The notes under the pieces are model-generated. The model made no database searches. It saw nothing but the letters and a program-made list of their open reading frames with translations, and was not told where the DNA came from. Shown here piece by piece: positions 27,581 to 37,545 of a DNA stretch of 64,000 nucleotides (position 1 is its first letter; each line of letters opens with the position of its first letter). The position numbers were made by a program, and so were the translations under genes. Source of the stretch: Reyranella sp. (GTDB lineage Bacteria > Pseudomonadota > Alphaproteobacteria > Reyranellales > Reyranellaceae); contig NZ_JAFKJN010000009.1 in NCBI RefSeq assembly GCF_017305915.1, positions 62,001 to 126,000 on the forward strand, read 5' to 3'.

Positions 27581-28551
27581 GCGAGACCGTTCTCGACGTG
27601 CGCGACCTGCACACCCACTTCTTCCTGCGCCGCGGCGTGGTCAAGGCGGTCGACGGGGTGAGCTTCTCGCTGCGGCGCGGCGAGGTGCTGGGCCTGGTCG
27701 GCGAATCGGGCTGCGGCAAGAGCCTCACCGCGCTGTCGCTGATGCGCCTGCTGCCCAAGGGCGGCGCGCGCACGATCAAGGGTGAGGTGCTGCTCGACGG
27801 CGAGAACATCCTCGAGCGTTCGCCGGCGGCGATGCGCGAGATTCGCGGCCGCAGGATCTCGATGGTGCTGCAGGATCCGCAGACCTCGCTCAATCCTGTG
27901 TTCTCGATCGGCGACCAGTTGCGCGAAGCCCTCCTGCGCCGCCATCGTGCGCCACGCCCGCAGCTCACGCAGGAGTCGGTGGAGGCGTTGCGGCGGGTCG
28001 AGATCGCCGCCCCCGAGCAGCGGCTCGGCCAGTACCCGCACCAGATGAGCGGCGGCATGAAGCAGCGGGTGGTCGGCGCGATCGCCATCGCCGGGCAGCC
28101 CGCGGTGCTGATCGCCGACGAGCCGACCACGGCGCTCGATGTCACCATCCAGCTCCAGTACCTCAAGCTGCTCAAGCGCCTGCAGGTCGAGACCGGCATG
28201 GCGATCCTGTTCATCACCCACGATTTCGGCGTCGTCGGACGGATGTGCGACCGGGTTGCGGTGATGTATGCCGGCCGCATCGTCGAATGCGGGCCGGTGC
28301 GCCGGATCTTCGAGGCGCCGCAGCACCCCTATACCCGCGCGCTGATCGCCTCGGTGCCCAAGATGACCGGTCCGATCGGCCGGCTTACGACGATCGAGGG
28401 CCAGCCGCCGTCGCTGATGGACCTGCCGGTCGGCTGCCGCTTCGCCTCGCGCTGCGTCCAGGCCGAGCCGCGCTGCCTCGAGGCCTATCCGCGCACCGTC
28501 CAGGTCGGCCGCGAGCATACCGCCGATTGCTGGAAGGTGGTGCCGGCATGA
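27577..28551 (+). CDS. ABC transporter ATP-binding protein, DppD type
   Basis: 324 residues. Walker A is GESGCGKS (about 43-50), the signature is MSGGMKQR (about 156), and Walker B is [12 protein letters not shown]. The C-terminal oligopeptide-transporter extension contains the CRFASRC...EPRC cysteine pattern, typical of DppD/OppD, some of which carry an iron-sulfur cluster. ATGA overlaps join it to both neighbours. Confidence 0.94.
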   Translation: MSETVLDVRDLHTHFFLRRGVVKAVDGVSFSLRRGEVLGLVGESGCGKSLTALSLMRLLPKGGARTIKGEVLLDGENILERSPAAMREIRGRRISMVLQDPQTSLNPVFSIGDQLREALLRRHRAPRPQLTQESVEALRRVEIAAPEQRLGQYPHQMSGGMKQRVVGAIAIAGQPAVLIADEPTTALDVTIQLQYLKLLKRLQVETGMAILFITHDFGVVGRMCDRVAVMYAGRIVECGPVRRIFEAPQHPYTRALIASVPKMTGPIGRLTTIEGQPPSLMDLPVGCRFASRCVQAEPRCLEAYPRTVQVGREHTADCWKVVPA

Positions 28552-29519
28552 ACGCCCCGTTGCTGCGGGTCGAGAACCTGCGCAAGCATTTCGCCCTGAC
28601 CAAGGGCGTCCTGTTCACCCGGACGCTCGGCCACATCAAGGCGGTCGACGACGTTTCGTTCGAGATCCGGGCCGGTGAGACGCTCGGCCTGGTCGGCGAA
28701 TCGGGCTGCGGCAAGACCACGACCTCGCGCATGATCCTCAATCTCGAGGAGCCGACCGAGGGCCGCATCCTGCTCGAGGGCGAGCCGATCAGCGGCCTGC
28801 AGGGCGAGGCGCTCGCGGTCTACCGGGCCAAGGTGCAGGCGGTGTTCCAGGATCCGTGGTCGTCGCTCAACCCGCGCATGAAGGTGGGACGCACGATCGC
28901 CGAGGCACTGATCGTCAACCGCTGGGGCGACCGGGCGAAGATCGCCGCGCGGGTGCGCGAACTGCTGTTGCAGGTCGGGCTGAGGCCCGAGCAGGCCGAG
29001 CAGTATCCGCACGAGTTCAGCGGCGGTCAGCGCCAGCGGGTGGCGCTGGCGGCGGCGCTCGCCTCGCGGCCGCGGCTGATCGTGCTCGACGAGCCGGTCT
29101 CGGCGCTCGACGTGTCGATCCGCGCCCAGATGATGAACCTCCTGAAGGACATCCAGGCCGAGGACGGCGTGGCCTATCTCCTGGTGGCGCACGACCTCGC
29201 CACCGTGCGCCACATGGCCGACTACACGGTGGTGATGTATCTCGGCAGGATCGTCGAGCAGGCGCCGACCGCGTCGCTGTTCGCCGAGGTCCGCCATCCC
29301 TACACGAAGGCGTTGTTCTCGGCCGTGCTGATGGCGGAGCCGGGTCGGCAGGCCGACGAGATCGAGCTGCGGGGCGAGGTGCCGTCGCCGCTCGATCCGC
29401 CGGCCGCTTGCCGCTTCCATACCCGCTGCCCCTATGCCATGCCGCAGTGTGCAGAGGTCGAACCGCCGTTGCGCGAGGTCTCGCGCGGCCATGCGGTCGC
29501 CTGTCACCTGTTCGAATAG
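28548..29519 (+). CDS. ABC transporter ATP-binding protein, DppF type
   Basis: 323 residues; second ATPase of the importer. Walker A is GESGCGKT (about 44-51), the signature is FSGGQRQRV (about 157) and Walker B is [12 protein letters not shown]. The C-terminal [14 protein letters not shown] pattern matches OppF/DppF. It starts within the stop of the previous ATPase. An SDR gene follows 10 bases later and may belong to the same transcript. Confidence 0.94.
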   Translation: MNAPLLRVENLRKHFALTKGVLFTRTLGHIKAVDDVSFEIRAGETLGLVGESGCGKTTTSRMILNLEEPTEGRILLEGEPISGLQGEALAVYRAKVQAVFQDPWSSLNPRMKVGRTIAEALIVNRWGDRAKIAARVRELLLQVGLRPEQAEQYPHEFSGGQRQRVALAAALASRPRLIVLDEPVSALDVSIRAQMMNLLKDIQAEDGVAYLLVAHDLATVRHMADYTVVMYLGRIVEQAPTASLFAEVRHPYTKALFSAVLMAEPGRQADEIELRGEVPSPLDPPAACRFHTRCPYAMPQCAEVEPPLREVSRGHAVACHLFE

Positions 29520-29529
29520 GGAGAGCGAC

Positions 29530-30285
29530 ATGCGGCTGACAGGAAAAGTGGCGCTGGTGACCGGCGCGCAGCAGGGCATCGGGGCGGCCATCGCGTTGGC
29601 GCTGGCGAGCGAGGGCGCCGACGTGGCGGTCAACTGGCTGGACAACCAGGCCGACGCCGAAGCCGTCGCCAAGGGTGTCCGCGACAAGGGCCGGCGCGCC
29701 GCCCTGATCAAGGCCGACGTCGGCAAGCTGCCAGAGGTCGAGACCATGGCGGCAGAGGCCGCTCGCCAGCTCGGGACCATCGACATCCTGGTCAACAACG
29801 CGGGCGTCTATCCGCGTGTGAAATTCCTGGAGATGCGCGAAAGCGACTGGGACTATCTGATCGACATCAATCTCAAGGGCGGCCTGTTCGCGGCCCAGGC
29901 GGTCGCGCGGGCGCTGGTCGCGGCCAACAAGCCGGGCGCGATCATCAATCTCTCCTCGCAGGCGGTCCGCGGCGCGGTGCGCGGTGTGCACTACAGCACG
30001 AGCAAGGGCGGCATCGTCTCCATGACCCGCGCCATGGCCCTCGAGCTCGCCCCCCACAATATCCGGGTGAATGCGATCGCGCCCGGGACCACCGACACCG
30101 CCCAGCCACGCTATGGCAACACCGACGCTGAGCTGATCGAGATGGCGCGGACCAGCATTCCGCTCGGCGGCAAGCTGCTGACCCCCGACCAGATCGCGCA
30201 AACCGCGGTTTTTCTCGCTTCCGATGAAGCGAGTGCGGTCACAGGGCAGGTGCTGCACGTCAACGGCGGTTCGTACATGCCCTGA
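29530..30285 (+). CDS. SDR-family NAD(P)-dependent oxidoreductase
   Basis: 251 residues with TGAQQGIG (about 12-19), NNAG (about 90), catalytic YSTSK (about 156-160) and the usual C-terminal VTGQVLHVNGG. The start at ATGCGGCTGAC was chosen because it follows GGGAGAG and leaves the ATPase intact. Position suggests it acts on the transported compound; the substrate is unknown. Confidence 0.9.
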   Translation: MRLTGKVALVTGAQQGIGAAIALALASEGADVAVNWLDNQADAEAVAKGVRDKGRRAALIKADVGKLPEVETMAAEAARQLGTIDILVNNAGVYPRVKFLEMRESDWDYLIDINLKGGLFAAQAVARALVAANKPGAIINLSSQAVRGAVRGVHYSTSKGGIVSMTRAMALELAPHNIRVNAIAPGTTDTAQPRYGNTDAELIEMARTSIPLGGKLLTPDQIAQTAVFLASDEASAVTGQVLHVNGGSYMP

Positions 30286-30383
30286 GCGGCCACAGTTCGT
30301 GCCGCCGTTTTTGTCGCAGCGGTGTCCCTTTTGTGCTGTTCCGGCGTTGTTTCGCTCAGGAAGCGTATCGCCAGGAGGATCGC

Positions 30384-31457
30384 ATGGGTATTGCCGAGCC
30401 GTCCCGACCGAAGATCCTGGTGGTGGAAAGCAGCTATCCGGCCGCCGTCGCGGTGTGCGACATGGTCGTGAAGCACGGTTGCGACATCGCCGGCATGGTC
30501 GGCGAGCTCGACAAGGCGATCGCCTTCGCGCGCGACAACGCGCTGGATGGCGCAGTGATCGACACCGATCTGCGTGGCACGGCGAGCTTCCCGATCTGCG
30601 AGCAGCTCCGTAAGCGCGACATCCCGTTCGTGCTCACCGGCACCGGTGCCTTCGACGGACCGGAGGAGTTCCGCACCGCACCGTGGCTGCACAAGCCGGT
30701 CGATGACCGCGAGCTCGGCCTCGCGCTGGCGGGCCTTGCTCGTCCGGCCGTCGCGCCAGGCAGCCGCGGCAACCTGATCCTCGAGCGGCTGCGCGACGAG
30801 GACTGGTCGGCGATGCAGCCTCATCTCGAGCAGGTCGCCCTGTCGGCCGGCGAGATCCTCAATGCCGCCGGTGACGTCGTGAGCCACGTCTACTTTCCCA
30901 CCACTGGCCTGGTCTCGGTGTTCGCGCGCAACGGCCGCGGCAAGGCGGTCGAGGTCGCGCTGGTCGGCCGCGAAGGCGCGACCGGCGTCGCGCCGATCCT
31001 GGGCAAGACGCAGAGCGCGGGGCTGGAGAGCGTGGTCCATGTCGCCGGCACGGCCTGGCGAATCGCGGCCAGCGAGCTGATGCCGTTGCTGGCCGATCGG
31101 CCAGGCCTGCGCGCCGAGCTGCTGGCGGCGGTGCACGCCTTCGTCGGCGAGATGTCGGACACCGCCGTGTCGATGGGCAGCGGCACGATCGAGCAGCGGC
31201 TGGCGCGCCGCCTGCTGATGGCCTCGCTGCGGCTCGGCAATCGCGAGCTTGCGCTGACGCACGAGGCGCTGGCTCGCCTGCTGGCGGTGCGCCGCTCCGG
31301 CATCACCGTGGCGCTGCACATGCTGGAATCGCGCCGGACCATCCGCTCGCGGCGCAATCTGGTCGAGATCCTGGATTACGAAAGCCTGGCGCTCGCCGCG
31401 GGCGATGCCGGCGCACGGCTCATGGACACGGAGGTTGGTGCGCCCCCGTCTCAATGA
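30384..31457 (+). CDS. Receiver domain fused to Crp/Fnr-type regulator
   Basis: A 357-residue DNA-binding regulator. Residues 10-115 look like a response-regulator receiver: ILVVESS at 11-17, the phospho-acceptor position D60 in VIDTDLRG, T85, and K104 in LHKPVDD. The usual acidic pair is reduced to E15 followed by two serines. Residues about 130-260 form a cyclic-nucleotide-like domain (YFPTTGLVSVFA, VGREGATG). The C-terminus has a helix-turn-helix (LTHEALARLLAVRRSGITVAL). An AGGAGG site precedes the ATG. Its last 38 bases overlap the convergent hydrolase gene. The ligand and kinase are unknown. Confidence 0.8.
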   Translation: MGIAEPSRPKILVVESSYPAAVAVCDMVVKHGCDIAGMVGELDKAIAFARDNALDGAVIDTDLRGTASFPICEQLRKRDIPFVLTGTGAFDGPEEFRTAPWLHKPVDDRELGLALAGLARPAVAPGSRGNLILERLRDEDWSAMQPHLEQVALSAGEILNAAGDVVSHVYFPTTGLVSVFARNGRGKAVEVALVGREGATGVAPILGKTQSAGLESVVHVAGTAWRIAASELMPLLADRPGLRAELLAAVHAFVGEMSDTAVSMGSGTIEQRLARRLLMASLRLGNRELALTHEALARLLAVRRSGITVALHMLESRRTIRSRRNLVEILDYESLALAAGDAGARLMDTEVGAPPSQ

Positions 31458-32406
31458 AGGCGTTGATGCAGGCGCCGTACTGCCGCGGAAAAGTATTGGC
31501 GTTCGCCGCGCCATGGCCGTTGAAGCCCGGCGGATCGGAGATCACCAGCGCCTGCACGCCTGAGGCCGCGAAGGCGGCGCGGGCATCGTCCATGCGGCCG
31601 CCGACGTCGTAGTCGTCGCCCGCGAAGTTGACCACGACGAGGCGCGGGCCGGGCTTGATGCCGCGCACGATCTGCTGCCACTCCGAGCGTGCGACCGAGA
31701 CGTCGCGCATGTCCTTGACGTAGCCGTGGTGGGCGGCGGCGACCGAGATCACGCCGTCGACCGGGGCGCCGCGGAAGGTCGCCGCCATCGACACCCAGGC
31801 GCCGGCCGACTGGCCGGCCAGCACGACCCGCTTGTAGCCCATCGCCCTGGCCTGCTTGACGGCATCGACCAGCGCAGTGGCGTCGCCCGGCCAGTCGCGG
31901 ATCCATTCGCGGTCGAAGCGGTAGAGGTCGTAGCCCTGGCGGGTGAAGTTGGCGACCTGGCCCTGCGGCGCGCTTCCGGTGCTGTCCTTGCCCGACATGT
32001 AGCCGTGGCTCCAGACGATCAGGCCCGCCGCTGCCTGCGGGCCCTTGTTCTCCCAGTAGGGCTGGGGCCTGAGCCGCCCGATCGCCGGCAACGGCGGCGG
32101 CGCCGCGCTTTTCCAGTCGCGGCCCGCCAGCACGATGTTGTTGATCGAGTAGAGCGTGCACGTGGATTTGTTGCGCTCCTCGCAGGCTTTCATCGCGCCG
32201 TCGACGGCGCGCGCCGGGTCGGTGCCGCTCGAGCCCGCCCAGATGTAGCCCTTGCCGTCCGCGGCCAGAGCGAACGCGCGGTGCGGCCCGAGCCGCTGGT
32301 AGTCGTCGTAGGTCTTCTGGGCATCGGCGCCGAGTTGCGCGGATGCCGGAACGGCGGCGAGCGCGACGGCCACCGCCATCGCCCGCCAAACCGCAGCCGC
32401 GATCAT
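31420..32406 (-). CDS. Secreted alpha/beta hydrolase
   Basis: A 328-residue protein with a signal peptide ending near PASAQ (about residue 23). The nucleophile elbow is GQSAGA (about residue 193), and a late NGHG histidine could complete the triad. Five or more cysteines in the mature part (KACEERNKSTC and a C-terminal CINAF...PPC) suggest disulfides. It starts 10 bases after infC and may be its last cistron. The substrate cannot be predicted. Confidence 0.75.
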   Translation of the reverse strand: MIAAAVWRAMAVAVALAAVPASAQLGADAQKTYDDYQRLGPHRAFALAADGKGYIWAGSSGTDPARAVDGAMKACEERNKSTCTLYSINNIVLAGRDWKSAAPPPLPAIGRLRPQPYWENKGPQAAAGLIVWSHGYMSGKDSTGSAPQGQVANFTRQGYDLYRFDREWIRDWPGDATALVDAVKQARAMGYKRVVLAGQSAGAWVSMAATFRGAPVDGVISVAAAHHGYVKDMRDVSVARSEWQQIVRGIKPGPRLVVVNFAGDDYDVGGRMDDARAAFAASGVQALVISDPPGFNGHGAANANTFPRQYGACINAFIETGAHQPPCP

Positions 32407-32416
32407 CTGGCCGCCA

Positions 32417-32953
32417 TTACTTGGGCGCCAGCACCATGACCATCTGCCGGCCTTCCATGCGCGGCATCGATTCGATCTTGGTGAGCGGATCCATCTCGCC
32501 GCGCACGCGGTTGAGGACCTGCAGGCCGAGCTCGGAATGGACCATCTCGCGACCGCGGAAGCGCAGGGTGACCTTCACCTTGTCGCCTTCTTCGATGAAG
32601 CGCTTCATCGCCCTCATCTTCACTTCGTAGTCGTGGTCGTCGATGTTCGGGCGCATCTTGATCTCTTTGACCTCGATCACCTTCTGGTGCTTTCGGGCCT
32701 CGTGCGCCTTCTTCTGCGCCTCGTACTTGTATTTGCCGTAGTCGGAAATCTTGGCGACGGGCGGAACCGCGTTGGGCGAGATCTCGATCAGGTCGAGATT
32801 GGCCTCTTCGGCCATTTCGATCGCTTCGCGGGTGCTGAGCACGCCGACCATGTCGCCGTTCTCGTCGATCAATCGCACCTGTGGTGCCTTGATCTCGTTG
32901 TTGACGCGCGGACCGTCGCGGGTCGGCGCGCTCTGTTGTGCCGGACGTGCTAT
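32417..32953 (-). CDS. infC: Translation initiation factor IF-3, ATA start codon
   Basis: IF-3 binds the 30S subunit and proofreads start codons. From the ATA at 32953 the protein has 178 residues and begins [20 protein letters not shown] after the initiator, the normal alphaproteobacterial N-terminus. No ATG or GTG occurs between the upstream thrS stop and this conserved region. A GGGAGAAG ribosome site lies seven bases upstream of the ATA. infC genes elsewhere also use rare AUU/AUC/AUA starts for autoregulation, because IF-3 rejects them. The C-terminal IF-3 domain ([24 protein letters not shown]) is complete. Confidence 0.92.
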   Translation of the reverse strand: MARPAQQSAPTRDGPRVNNEIKAPQVRLIDENGDMVGVLSTREAIEMAEEANLDLIEISPNAVPPVAKISDYGKYKYEAQKKAHEARKHQKVIEVKEIKMRPNIDDHDYEVKMRAMKRFIEEGDKVKVTLRFRGREMVHSELGLQVLNRVRGEMDPLTKIESMPRMEGRQMVMVLAPK

Positions 32954-33014
32954 GGCTAACTTCTCCCTCGTTGATGCCCTCTCCCGAGGGCGGAAAACGA
33001 GGCCGCAACCGCCC

Positions 33015-34958
33015 CTAGAAGGGCGGCTGGGCCTCCTTGGAAAGTGTAGTGACGGCGGCCCCCAATTCAAGGACCTCCTGCTTTTCCGAGCCCAGACGCC
33101 GGATCGCGACCGTCTTGTTCTCCATGTCGCGGCGGCCGACCGCCAGGATCAGCGGCACGTGGGCCAGCGAATGCTCGCGGACCTTGTAGTTGATCTTCTC
33201 GTTGCTGAGGTCCGTGTCGACCCGCATGCCCGCGGCTCGCAATTTCGCAGCGACCTCCTCGGCATAGCTGTCGGCGTCGTTGACGATCGTGGCTACCACA
33301 GCTTGCGTCGGCGCCATCCACAGCGGGAACCGACCGGTATAGTGCTCGATCAGGATGCCGATCATGCGCTCGAAGCTGCCGAAGATCGCGCGGTGCAGCA
33401 TGACCGGCCGCTTGCGCGCGCCGTCCTCGGCAACGTACTCCGCGCCCAGCCGGTCCGGCAGCACGAAATCGACCTGCAGAGTGCCGCACTGCCAGTCGCG
33501 GCCGATCGCGTCGCGCAGCACGAACTCGAGCTTGGGCCCGTAGAACGCGCCCTCGCCGGGATTGAGGATGAGGTCGAGCCCGGCCGCCTTCGACGCCGAC
33601 TTGAGCGCACCCTCGGCCTGATCCCACACCGCGTCCGAGCCGGCGCGCACCGGCGGCCGGTCGGAGAACTTCACGAAGTAGTCCGGGAAGCCCAGGTCGC
33701 GATAGATCGAGCCGAGCAGCTCGCAGAAGCGGATCGTTTCGGCCTCGATCTGGTCCTCGCTGCAGAAGATGTGGGCATCGTCCTGCGTGAAGTTGCGCAC
33801 GCGCATGATGCCGTGCAGCGCCCCCGACGGCTCGAAGCGATGGCACGATCCCATCTCGGCCATGCGCAGCGGCAGCTCGCGGTAGCTGCGCAGACCCTGG
33901 TTGAAGATCTGCACGTGGCACGGGCAGTTCATCGGCTTCAGCGCGAAGATGCGCTTCGTCGGATCGTCGACGAACTCCTTCAGGCCTTCCTCGTTCTCGC
34001 TGAGATACATGTTCTCGCGGAACTTCTCCCAGTGGCCCGATTCCTCCCACAGCTTGCGGTCGACGAGCTGCGGCGTCTTCACCTCGACATAGCCGCCGGC
34101 CTCGAGCTTGCGCCGGAGATAGCCCTCGATCGTGCGCCAGAACGTCCAGCCCTTGGGATGCCAGAACACCATGCCGGCCGCTTCTTCCTGCTGATGGAAG
34201 AGGCCCATCTCCTTGCCGAGGCGGCGATGGTCGCGCTTCTCCGCTTCCTCGATGCGTTTGATGTACGCCTTGAGGTCCGCGGTCGTGAAGAACACCGTGC
34301 CGTAGACACGCTGCAGCTGGGCGTTCTTGGCGTCGCCGCGCCAGTAGGCGCCCGAGACCTTCGTCAATTTGAACGCCTTACCCAATTTCCCCGTCGAGGG
34401 GAGGTGCGGGCCGAGGCACATGTCGAGCCAGTCGCCCTGCTTGTAGACCGAGATCTCCTCGTCCTTCGGCAGCTCGTCGGCCCATTGGGCTTTGAACTTC
34501 TCGCCGTGGTCGACGAAGTACTGCTTGATCCTGGCGCGGTCCCACACCTCGCGCGTGATCGGCAGGTCGCGGTCGACGATCTCGGCCATGCGCTGCTCGA
34601 TCCTGGCGAAGTCGTCGGGCGTGAACGGCTGGTCGCGCACGAAATCGTAGTAGAAGCCTTCTTCCGTCGCCGGACCGAACGTGATCTGCGTGCCGGGATA
34701 GAGCTCCTGAACCGCCTGCGCGAGCACGTGCGCGGCGTCGTGGCGCAGCAGCTCGAGCGCCTCCGGATCGCGCGACGTCACGATGCCGATCTTGGCGTCG
34801 CGGTCGACCACTGCGGACAGGTCCCTGAGCTTGCCGTCGATCTTGACGGCAAGGGCTGCCTTAGCGAGGCCGGGGCCGATCGAGGCCGCGATAGCGGCGC
34901 CGCTCACCGGCTTGTCGAACTGCCGGACCGACCCGTCCGGCAAGGAAATATTGATCAT
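33015..34958 (-). CDS. thrS: Threonine--tRNA ligase
   Basis: 647 residues from ATG 34958; a GTG three codons upstream is an alternative start. An N-terminal TGS domain ([14 protein letters not shown]) is followed by the editing domain ([11 protein letters not shown], with [14 protein letters not shown]) and the class II core with [22 protein letters not shown] and [12 protein letters not shown], which include the zinc ligands. An anticodon-binding domain ends it. infC follows 61 bases downstream. The 200-base leader contains a GCCGACG/CGTCGGC hairpin at 34999-35017 of unknown role. Confidence 0.97.
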   Translation of the reverse strand: MINISLPDGSVRQFDKPVSGAAIAASIGPGLAKAALAVKIDGKLRDLSAVVDRDAKIGIVTSRDPEALELLRHDAAHVLAQAVQELYPGTQITFGPATEEGFYYDFVRDQPFTPDDFARIEQRMAEIVDRDLPITREVWDRARIKQYFVDHGEKFKAQWADELPKDEEISVYKQGDWLDMCLGPHLPSTGKLGKAFKLTKVSGAYWRGDAKNAQLQRVYGTVFFTTADLKAYIKRIEEAEKRDHRRLGKEMGLFHQQEEAAGMVFWHPKGWTFWRTIEGYLRRKLEAGGYVEVKTPQLVDRKLWEESGHWEKFRENMYLSENEEGLKEFVDDPTKRIFALKPMNCPCHVQIFNQGLRSYRELPLRMAEMGSCHRFEPSGALHGIMRVRNFTQDDAHIFCSEDQIEAETIRFCELLGSIYRDLGFPDYFVKFSDRPPVRAGSDAVWDQAEGALKSASKAAGLDLILNPGEGAFYGPKLEFVLRDAIGRDWQCGTLQVDFVLPDRLGAEYVAEDGARKRPVMLHRAIFGSFERMIGILIEHYTGRFPLWMAPTQAVVATIVNDADSYAEEVAAKLRAAGMRVDTDLSNEKINYKVREHSLAHVPLILAVGRRDMENKTVAIRRLGSEKQEVLELGAAVTTLSKEAQPPF

Positions 34959-35159
34959 CGCTACCACTAGGAAAGAAGAATTCGAACAGAGGCATGCGGC
35001 CGACGCAAAACGTCGGCGGCGCCAGGCCGGGAGGCGGCACGAAGGCGCGCGCCCGGCCGAATCAAGTTCGAACGGTGGTCAGTAACGTCGGGACGGGGAA
35101 AAACATCCGGTCCATGCGCTCGGAAATAGAGATCGAGGGCAGGCCCGTCAAGTCAACGC

Positions 35160-35630
35160 TCACAACCGGGTTCCGGCCCAGCGGAAGGGAATCGCCGTGC
35201 CGTCGGGCTGATAGGAGCCGGTCAGCGAGCGTTCGCCGCGGTACTCCAGCCGGAAATGCCCGCGCAGCGGGAAGTCGGCCTCGTCGGACTGGGCGAAGCG
35301 GCCGATCCAGACATCCTGGTTGAAGCCGATCGAGCCGCTCAGGTTCGCCGCCGGCCCCTTGCTCTTCCATGTTCCAATCAGCTCGCCCTGCGCGTTGGTC
35401 GAGATGGTGAGGCTGCCGCGGCACGGGCAGCGCGCGTCGATCGGGCCGACCCAGGTCAGGTCCCAGACGCCGAGGAAGTTGCCGGCACTGCCCGAAGGCG
35501 GCCCGAGGAACTGGCCGGTCGGCCCGCCGGCCGGCGGGCCGGACAGCTGGGCGTGCACCGTCGCCGTCGCCAGCACCGTCGCCAGCACCGTCGCCAGCAG
35601 CGGGGCAAGCAATGCGGAACGCAAGTCCAT
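35160..35630 (-). CDS. Secreted protein of unknown function
   Basis: A 156-residue protein whose signal peptide (MDLRSALLAPLLATVLATVLATATVHAQ) is partly encoded by three 12-base repeats. The mature part is rich in G and P at first, then has WDLTWVGPIDARCPCRGSLTIST and a beta-rich ending with RGERSLTGSYQPDGTAIPFRW, suggesting a small lipocalin-like or beta-sandwich fold. It lies two bases after the glycosyltransferase stop, in the same direction. No family recognised. Confidence 0.65.
   Translation of the reverse strand: MDLRSALLAPLLATVLATVLATATVHAQLSGPPAGGPTGQFLGPPSGSAGNFLGVWDLTWVGPIDARCPCRGSLTISTNAQGELIGTWKSKGPAANLSGSIGFNQDVWIGRFAQSDEADFPLRGHFRLEYRGERSLTGSYQPDGTAIPFRWAGTRL
35566..35601. repeat. 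Three 12-base tandem repeats in a signal-peptide region
   Basis: The unit GTCGCCAGCACC occurs three times in a row, the last with one change. It codes for the LATV repeats of the signal peptide of the adjoining secreted protein. Copy-number change would lengthen or shorten the hydrophobic core in frame. Confidence 0.8.
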
Positions 35631-35631
35631 G

Positions 35632-36762
35632 TCAGTCTCCCCCTGACAGCCGATCGTACAGCGCCAGCAGCCGCTTGTTGCTGCTCGCCAGCGCATAGTT
35701 CTGCCGCGTATGCTCCTGCGCCGCGCGAGCGAGCTCGGCACGGCGCTCATTACTCAGGGAGATCGCCTGCTCGATCGCCTGGGCGAGCGAGCCCGGGTCG
35801 GCCAGCGCCGCGAGCCAGCCGGTGATGCCCGGCCGCACCGCCTCGGCAGCACCTCCGCCTTCCTCGGCGATGACCGGCCGCCCCATCGCCTGCGCCTCGA
35901 CCAGCGAGCGGCTGAAGCCGCGGCGAATGCCGCCGGTCGCGACGACCACGTCGGCCAGCATGTAGGCGGCGGGCATGTCGTCGACGTAGGGCCCGATCTG
36001 CACCTTACCCAGCAGGTCGGCTTGCACGATCTGGCGCTCCAGCTCCTTCTCGAACGGCGTCATGCCGTCGACCTGGCCCAGCATCAGGCAGAACACGTCG
36101 TCGCGCTTGAGCTGCTTGATCGCCTGGATCAGCGTCAGTCGCCCCGGCTCGTCGCGTGCCGCGCACAGGATGACATGGCAGTCGTCCGGCACGCGCAACT
36201 GAGCGGCGAGCCGGATCAACCGCTCGGCGCGCACGCCGGCAGGATCGAAGCGGTCGAGGTTGATGCCGGGTTTGATCGTCTCGAGCCTGCTCTCGAGCGC
36301 GGGCAGGCGGGCCAGCGCGTCGGTCGCGATGTGGTCGGATACCGCGACCAGCGCGTCGGCATTGGTCTGGCGGCGCTCGACGAAGCGCGCGATCTGCGTG
36401 GTGCCGATGAACGGCTGATGCAGGGTGGCGATGCTCCGGACCTTGAGCCGCCGCGCCACCGACTGCGCGATCCAGCTCGTGGACGGCGTGCGGGCCTGCA
36501 CGACGCTGACCTCTGTATCGCGCAGGCTGGCGACCAGGCGCGCCGGCAGGCAATAGCGCGCCCACAGGGGATTGCGGTCGTTGGGGAAGTCGATGTGCTT
36601 GCCGTGCAGGCGCAGCAGCATCGGCACCAGCATGCCGCCGCCCGAGGCGACGGTGGCGCTCCCGCCGGCGGCGATCGCGGCCTGGGCCGAATCGATCGTG
36701 GCGCGGGCCAGGCTGCCGCTGTCGAGCGACGGCACGATCTGAAGCAGGTGCGGGGGCGTCAC
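35632..36762 (-). CDS. Glycosyltransferase, family 4 (GT-B)
   Basis: 376 residues from the GTG at 36762. The family opening TPPHLLQIVPSLDSGS (normally MTPPHLLQIVPSL) supports this start; a longer frame from 36798 would run into the divergent gene. The C-terminal half has the GT4 pattern (PGINLDRFDP, VVATGGIRRGFSRSLVEAQAMGRPVIAEEGGGAAE). It probably builds a lipopolysaccharide or other surface glycan; donor and acceptor unknown. Only 21 bases separate the start from the divergent hydrolase. Confidence 0.85.
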   Translation of the reverse strand: MTPPHLLQIVPSLDSGSLARATIDSAQAAIAAGGSATVASGGGMLVPMLLRLHGKHIDFPNDRNPLWARYCLPARLVASLRDTEVSVVQARTPSTSWIAQSVARRLKVRSIATLHQPFIGTTQIARFVERRQTNADALVAVSDHIATDALARLPALESRLETIKPGINLDRFDPAGVRAERLIRLAAQLRVPDDCHVILCAARDEPGRLTLIQAIKQLKRDDVFCLMLGQVDGMTPFEKELERQIVQADLLGKVQIGPYVDDMPAAYMLADVVVATGGIRRGFSRSLVEAQAMGRPVIAEEGGGAAEAVRPGITGWLAALADPGSLAQAIEQAISLSNERRAELARAAQEHTRQNYALASSNKRLLALYDRLSGGD

Positions 36763-36783
36763 GTCTATGGCACCTAACACGAC

Positions 36784-37545
36784 ATGGACAACGGACATAG
36801 CACGCAACGGCTGCCCCGACCCGATGGCAATACGGTGGCCTATGCAAAAACCGACGGAAGCGGGCCGACGGTTGTGTTCCTGGGCGGCTTTCGATCCGAC
36901 ATGACCGGGACGAAAGCGATGGCGCTGGAGGCGTGGGCGCGCCGCACCGGACGCGCCTATCTGCGCTTCGACTATCTCGGCCACGGGCAATCCTCGGGCC
37001 GCTTCGAAGACGGCACGATCGGCCGCTGGCTCGACGATTCGCTGGCGGTGATCGATGCGCAGACGAACGGCAAGCTGGTGCTGGTGGAATCGAGCATGGG
37101 CGGCTGGCTGTCGCTGCTGGCCGCATTGCAGCGGCCCGAGCGGCTCGCCGGCCTGGTGCTGATCGCCGCTGCGCCCGACTTCACCGAGCGCATGTTGCTC
37201 AAGGGCCTGTCGCCTGCCGATCGCGAGACGCTGCAGCGCGAGGGCCGACTGGAGCGGCCGTCACAATATTCGCCCGAACCCTCGGTCTTCACCTGGAAGC
37301 TGATCGAGGAGGGGCGCCATCACCTGGTGCTCGACAAGCCGCTCGCGCTGCCCTGCCCGGTGCGGCTGCTGCACGGCCAGAGCGATCCCGACGTGGCGTG
37401 GGAATATTCGCTGCAGATCGCGCAGCATCTCGATGCGCCGGAGGTGATCACCACGTTCGTCAAGGGCGGCGACCATCGCCTCAGCACGCCCGCCGACATC
37501 GCCCGCCTGATCGCAACGGTCGAGGAGCTCACCACCTCATCCTGA
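36784..37545 (+). CDS. Alpha/beta hydrolase
   Basis: 253 residues, cytoplasmic. An oxyanion-hole strand VVFLGGFRSDMTG (about 30) is followed by RFDYLGHGQSSG, the nucleophile elbow ESSMGGW (S at about 107), the acid region HGQSDPDV and the histidine GGDHRLS. The pattern resembles the ABHD10-type serine hydrolases. The stop codon lies inside a palindromic repeat that also ends the next gene. Confidence 0.85.
   Translation: MDNGHSTQRLPRPDGNTVAYAKTDGSGPTVVFLGGFRSDMTGTKAMALEAWARRTGRAYLRFDYLGHGQSSGRFEDGTIGRWLDDSLAVIDAQTNGKLVLVESSMGGWLSLLAALQRPERLAGLVLIAAAPDFTERMLLKGLSPADRETLQREGRLERPSQYSPEPSVFTWKLIEEGRHHLVLDKPLALPCPVRLLHGQSDPDVAWEYSLQIAQHLDAPEVITTFVKGGDHRLSTPADIARLIATVEELTTSS

Noticed and set aside
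27046..28518. A minus-strand frame opposite the DppC/DppD genes
   Set aside because: No motif; both plus-strand genes are complete with Walker and membrane signatures.
32954..33070. Upstream extension of infC to an ATG inside thrS
   Set aside because: The extra 39 residues overlap thrS and do not match IF-3; the ATA has a properly spaced ribosome site.
32751..34970. A long plus-strand frame opposite thrS and infC
   Set aside because: Low-complexity shadow of two certain genes.
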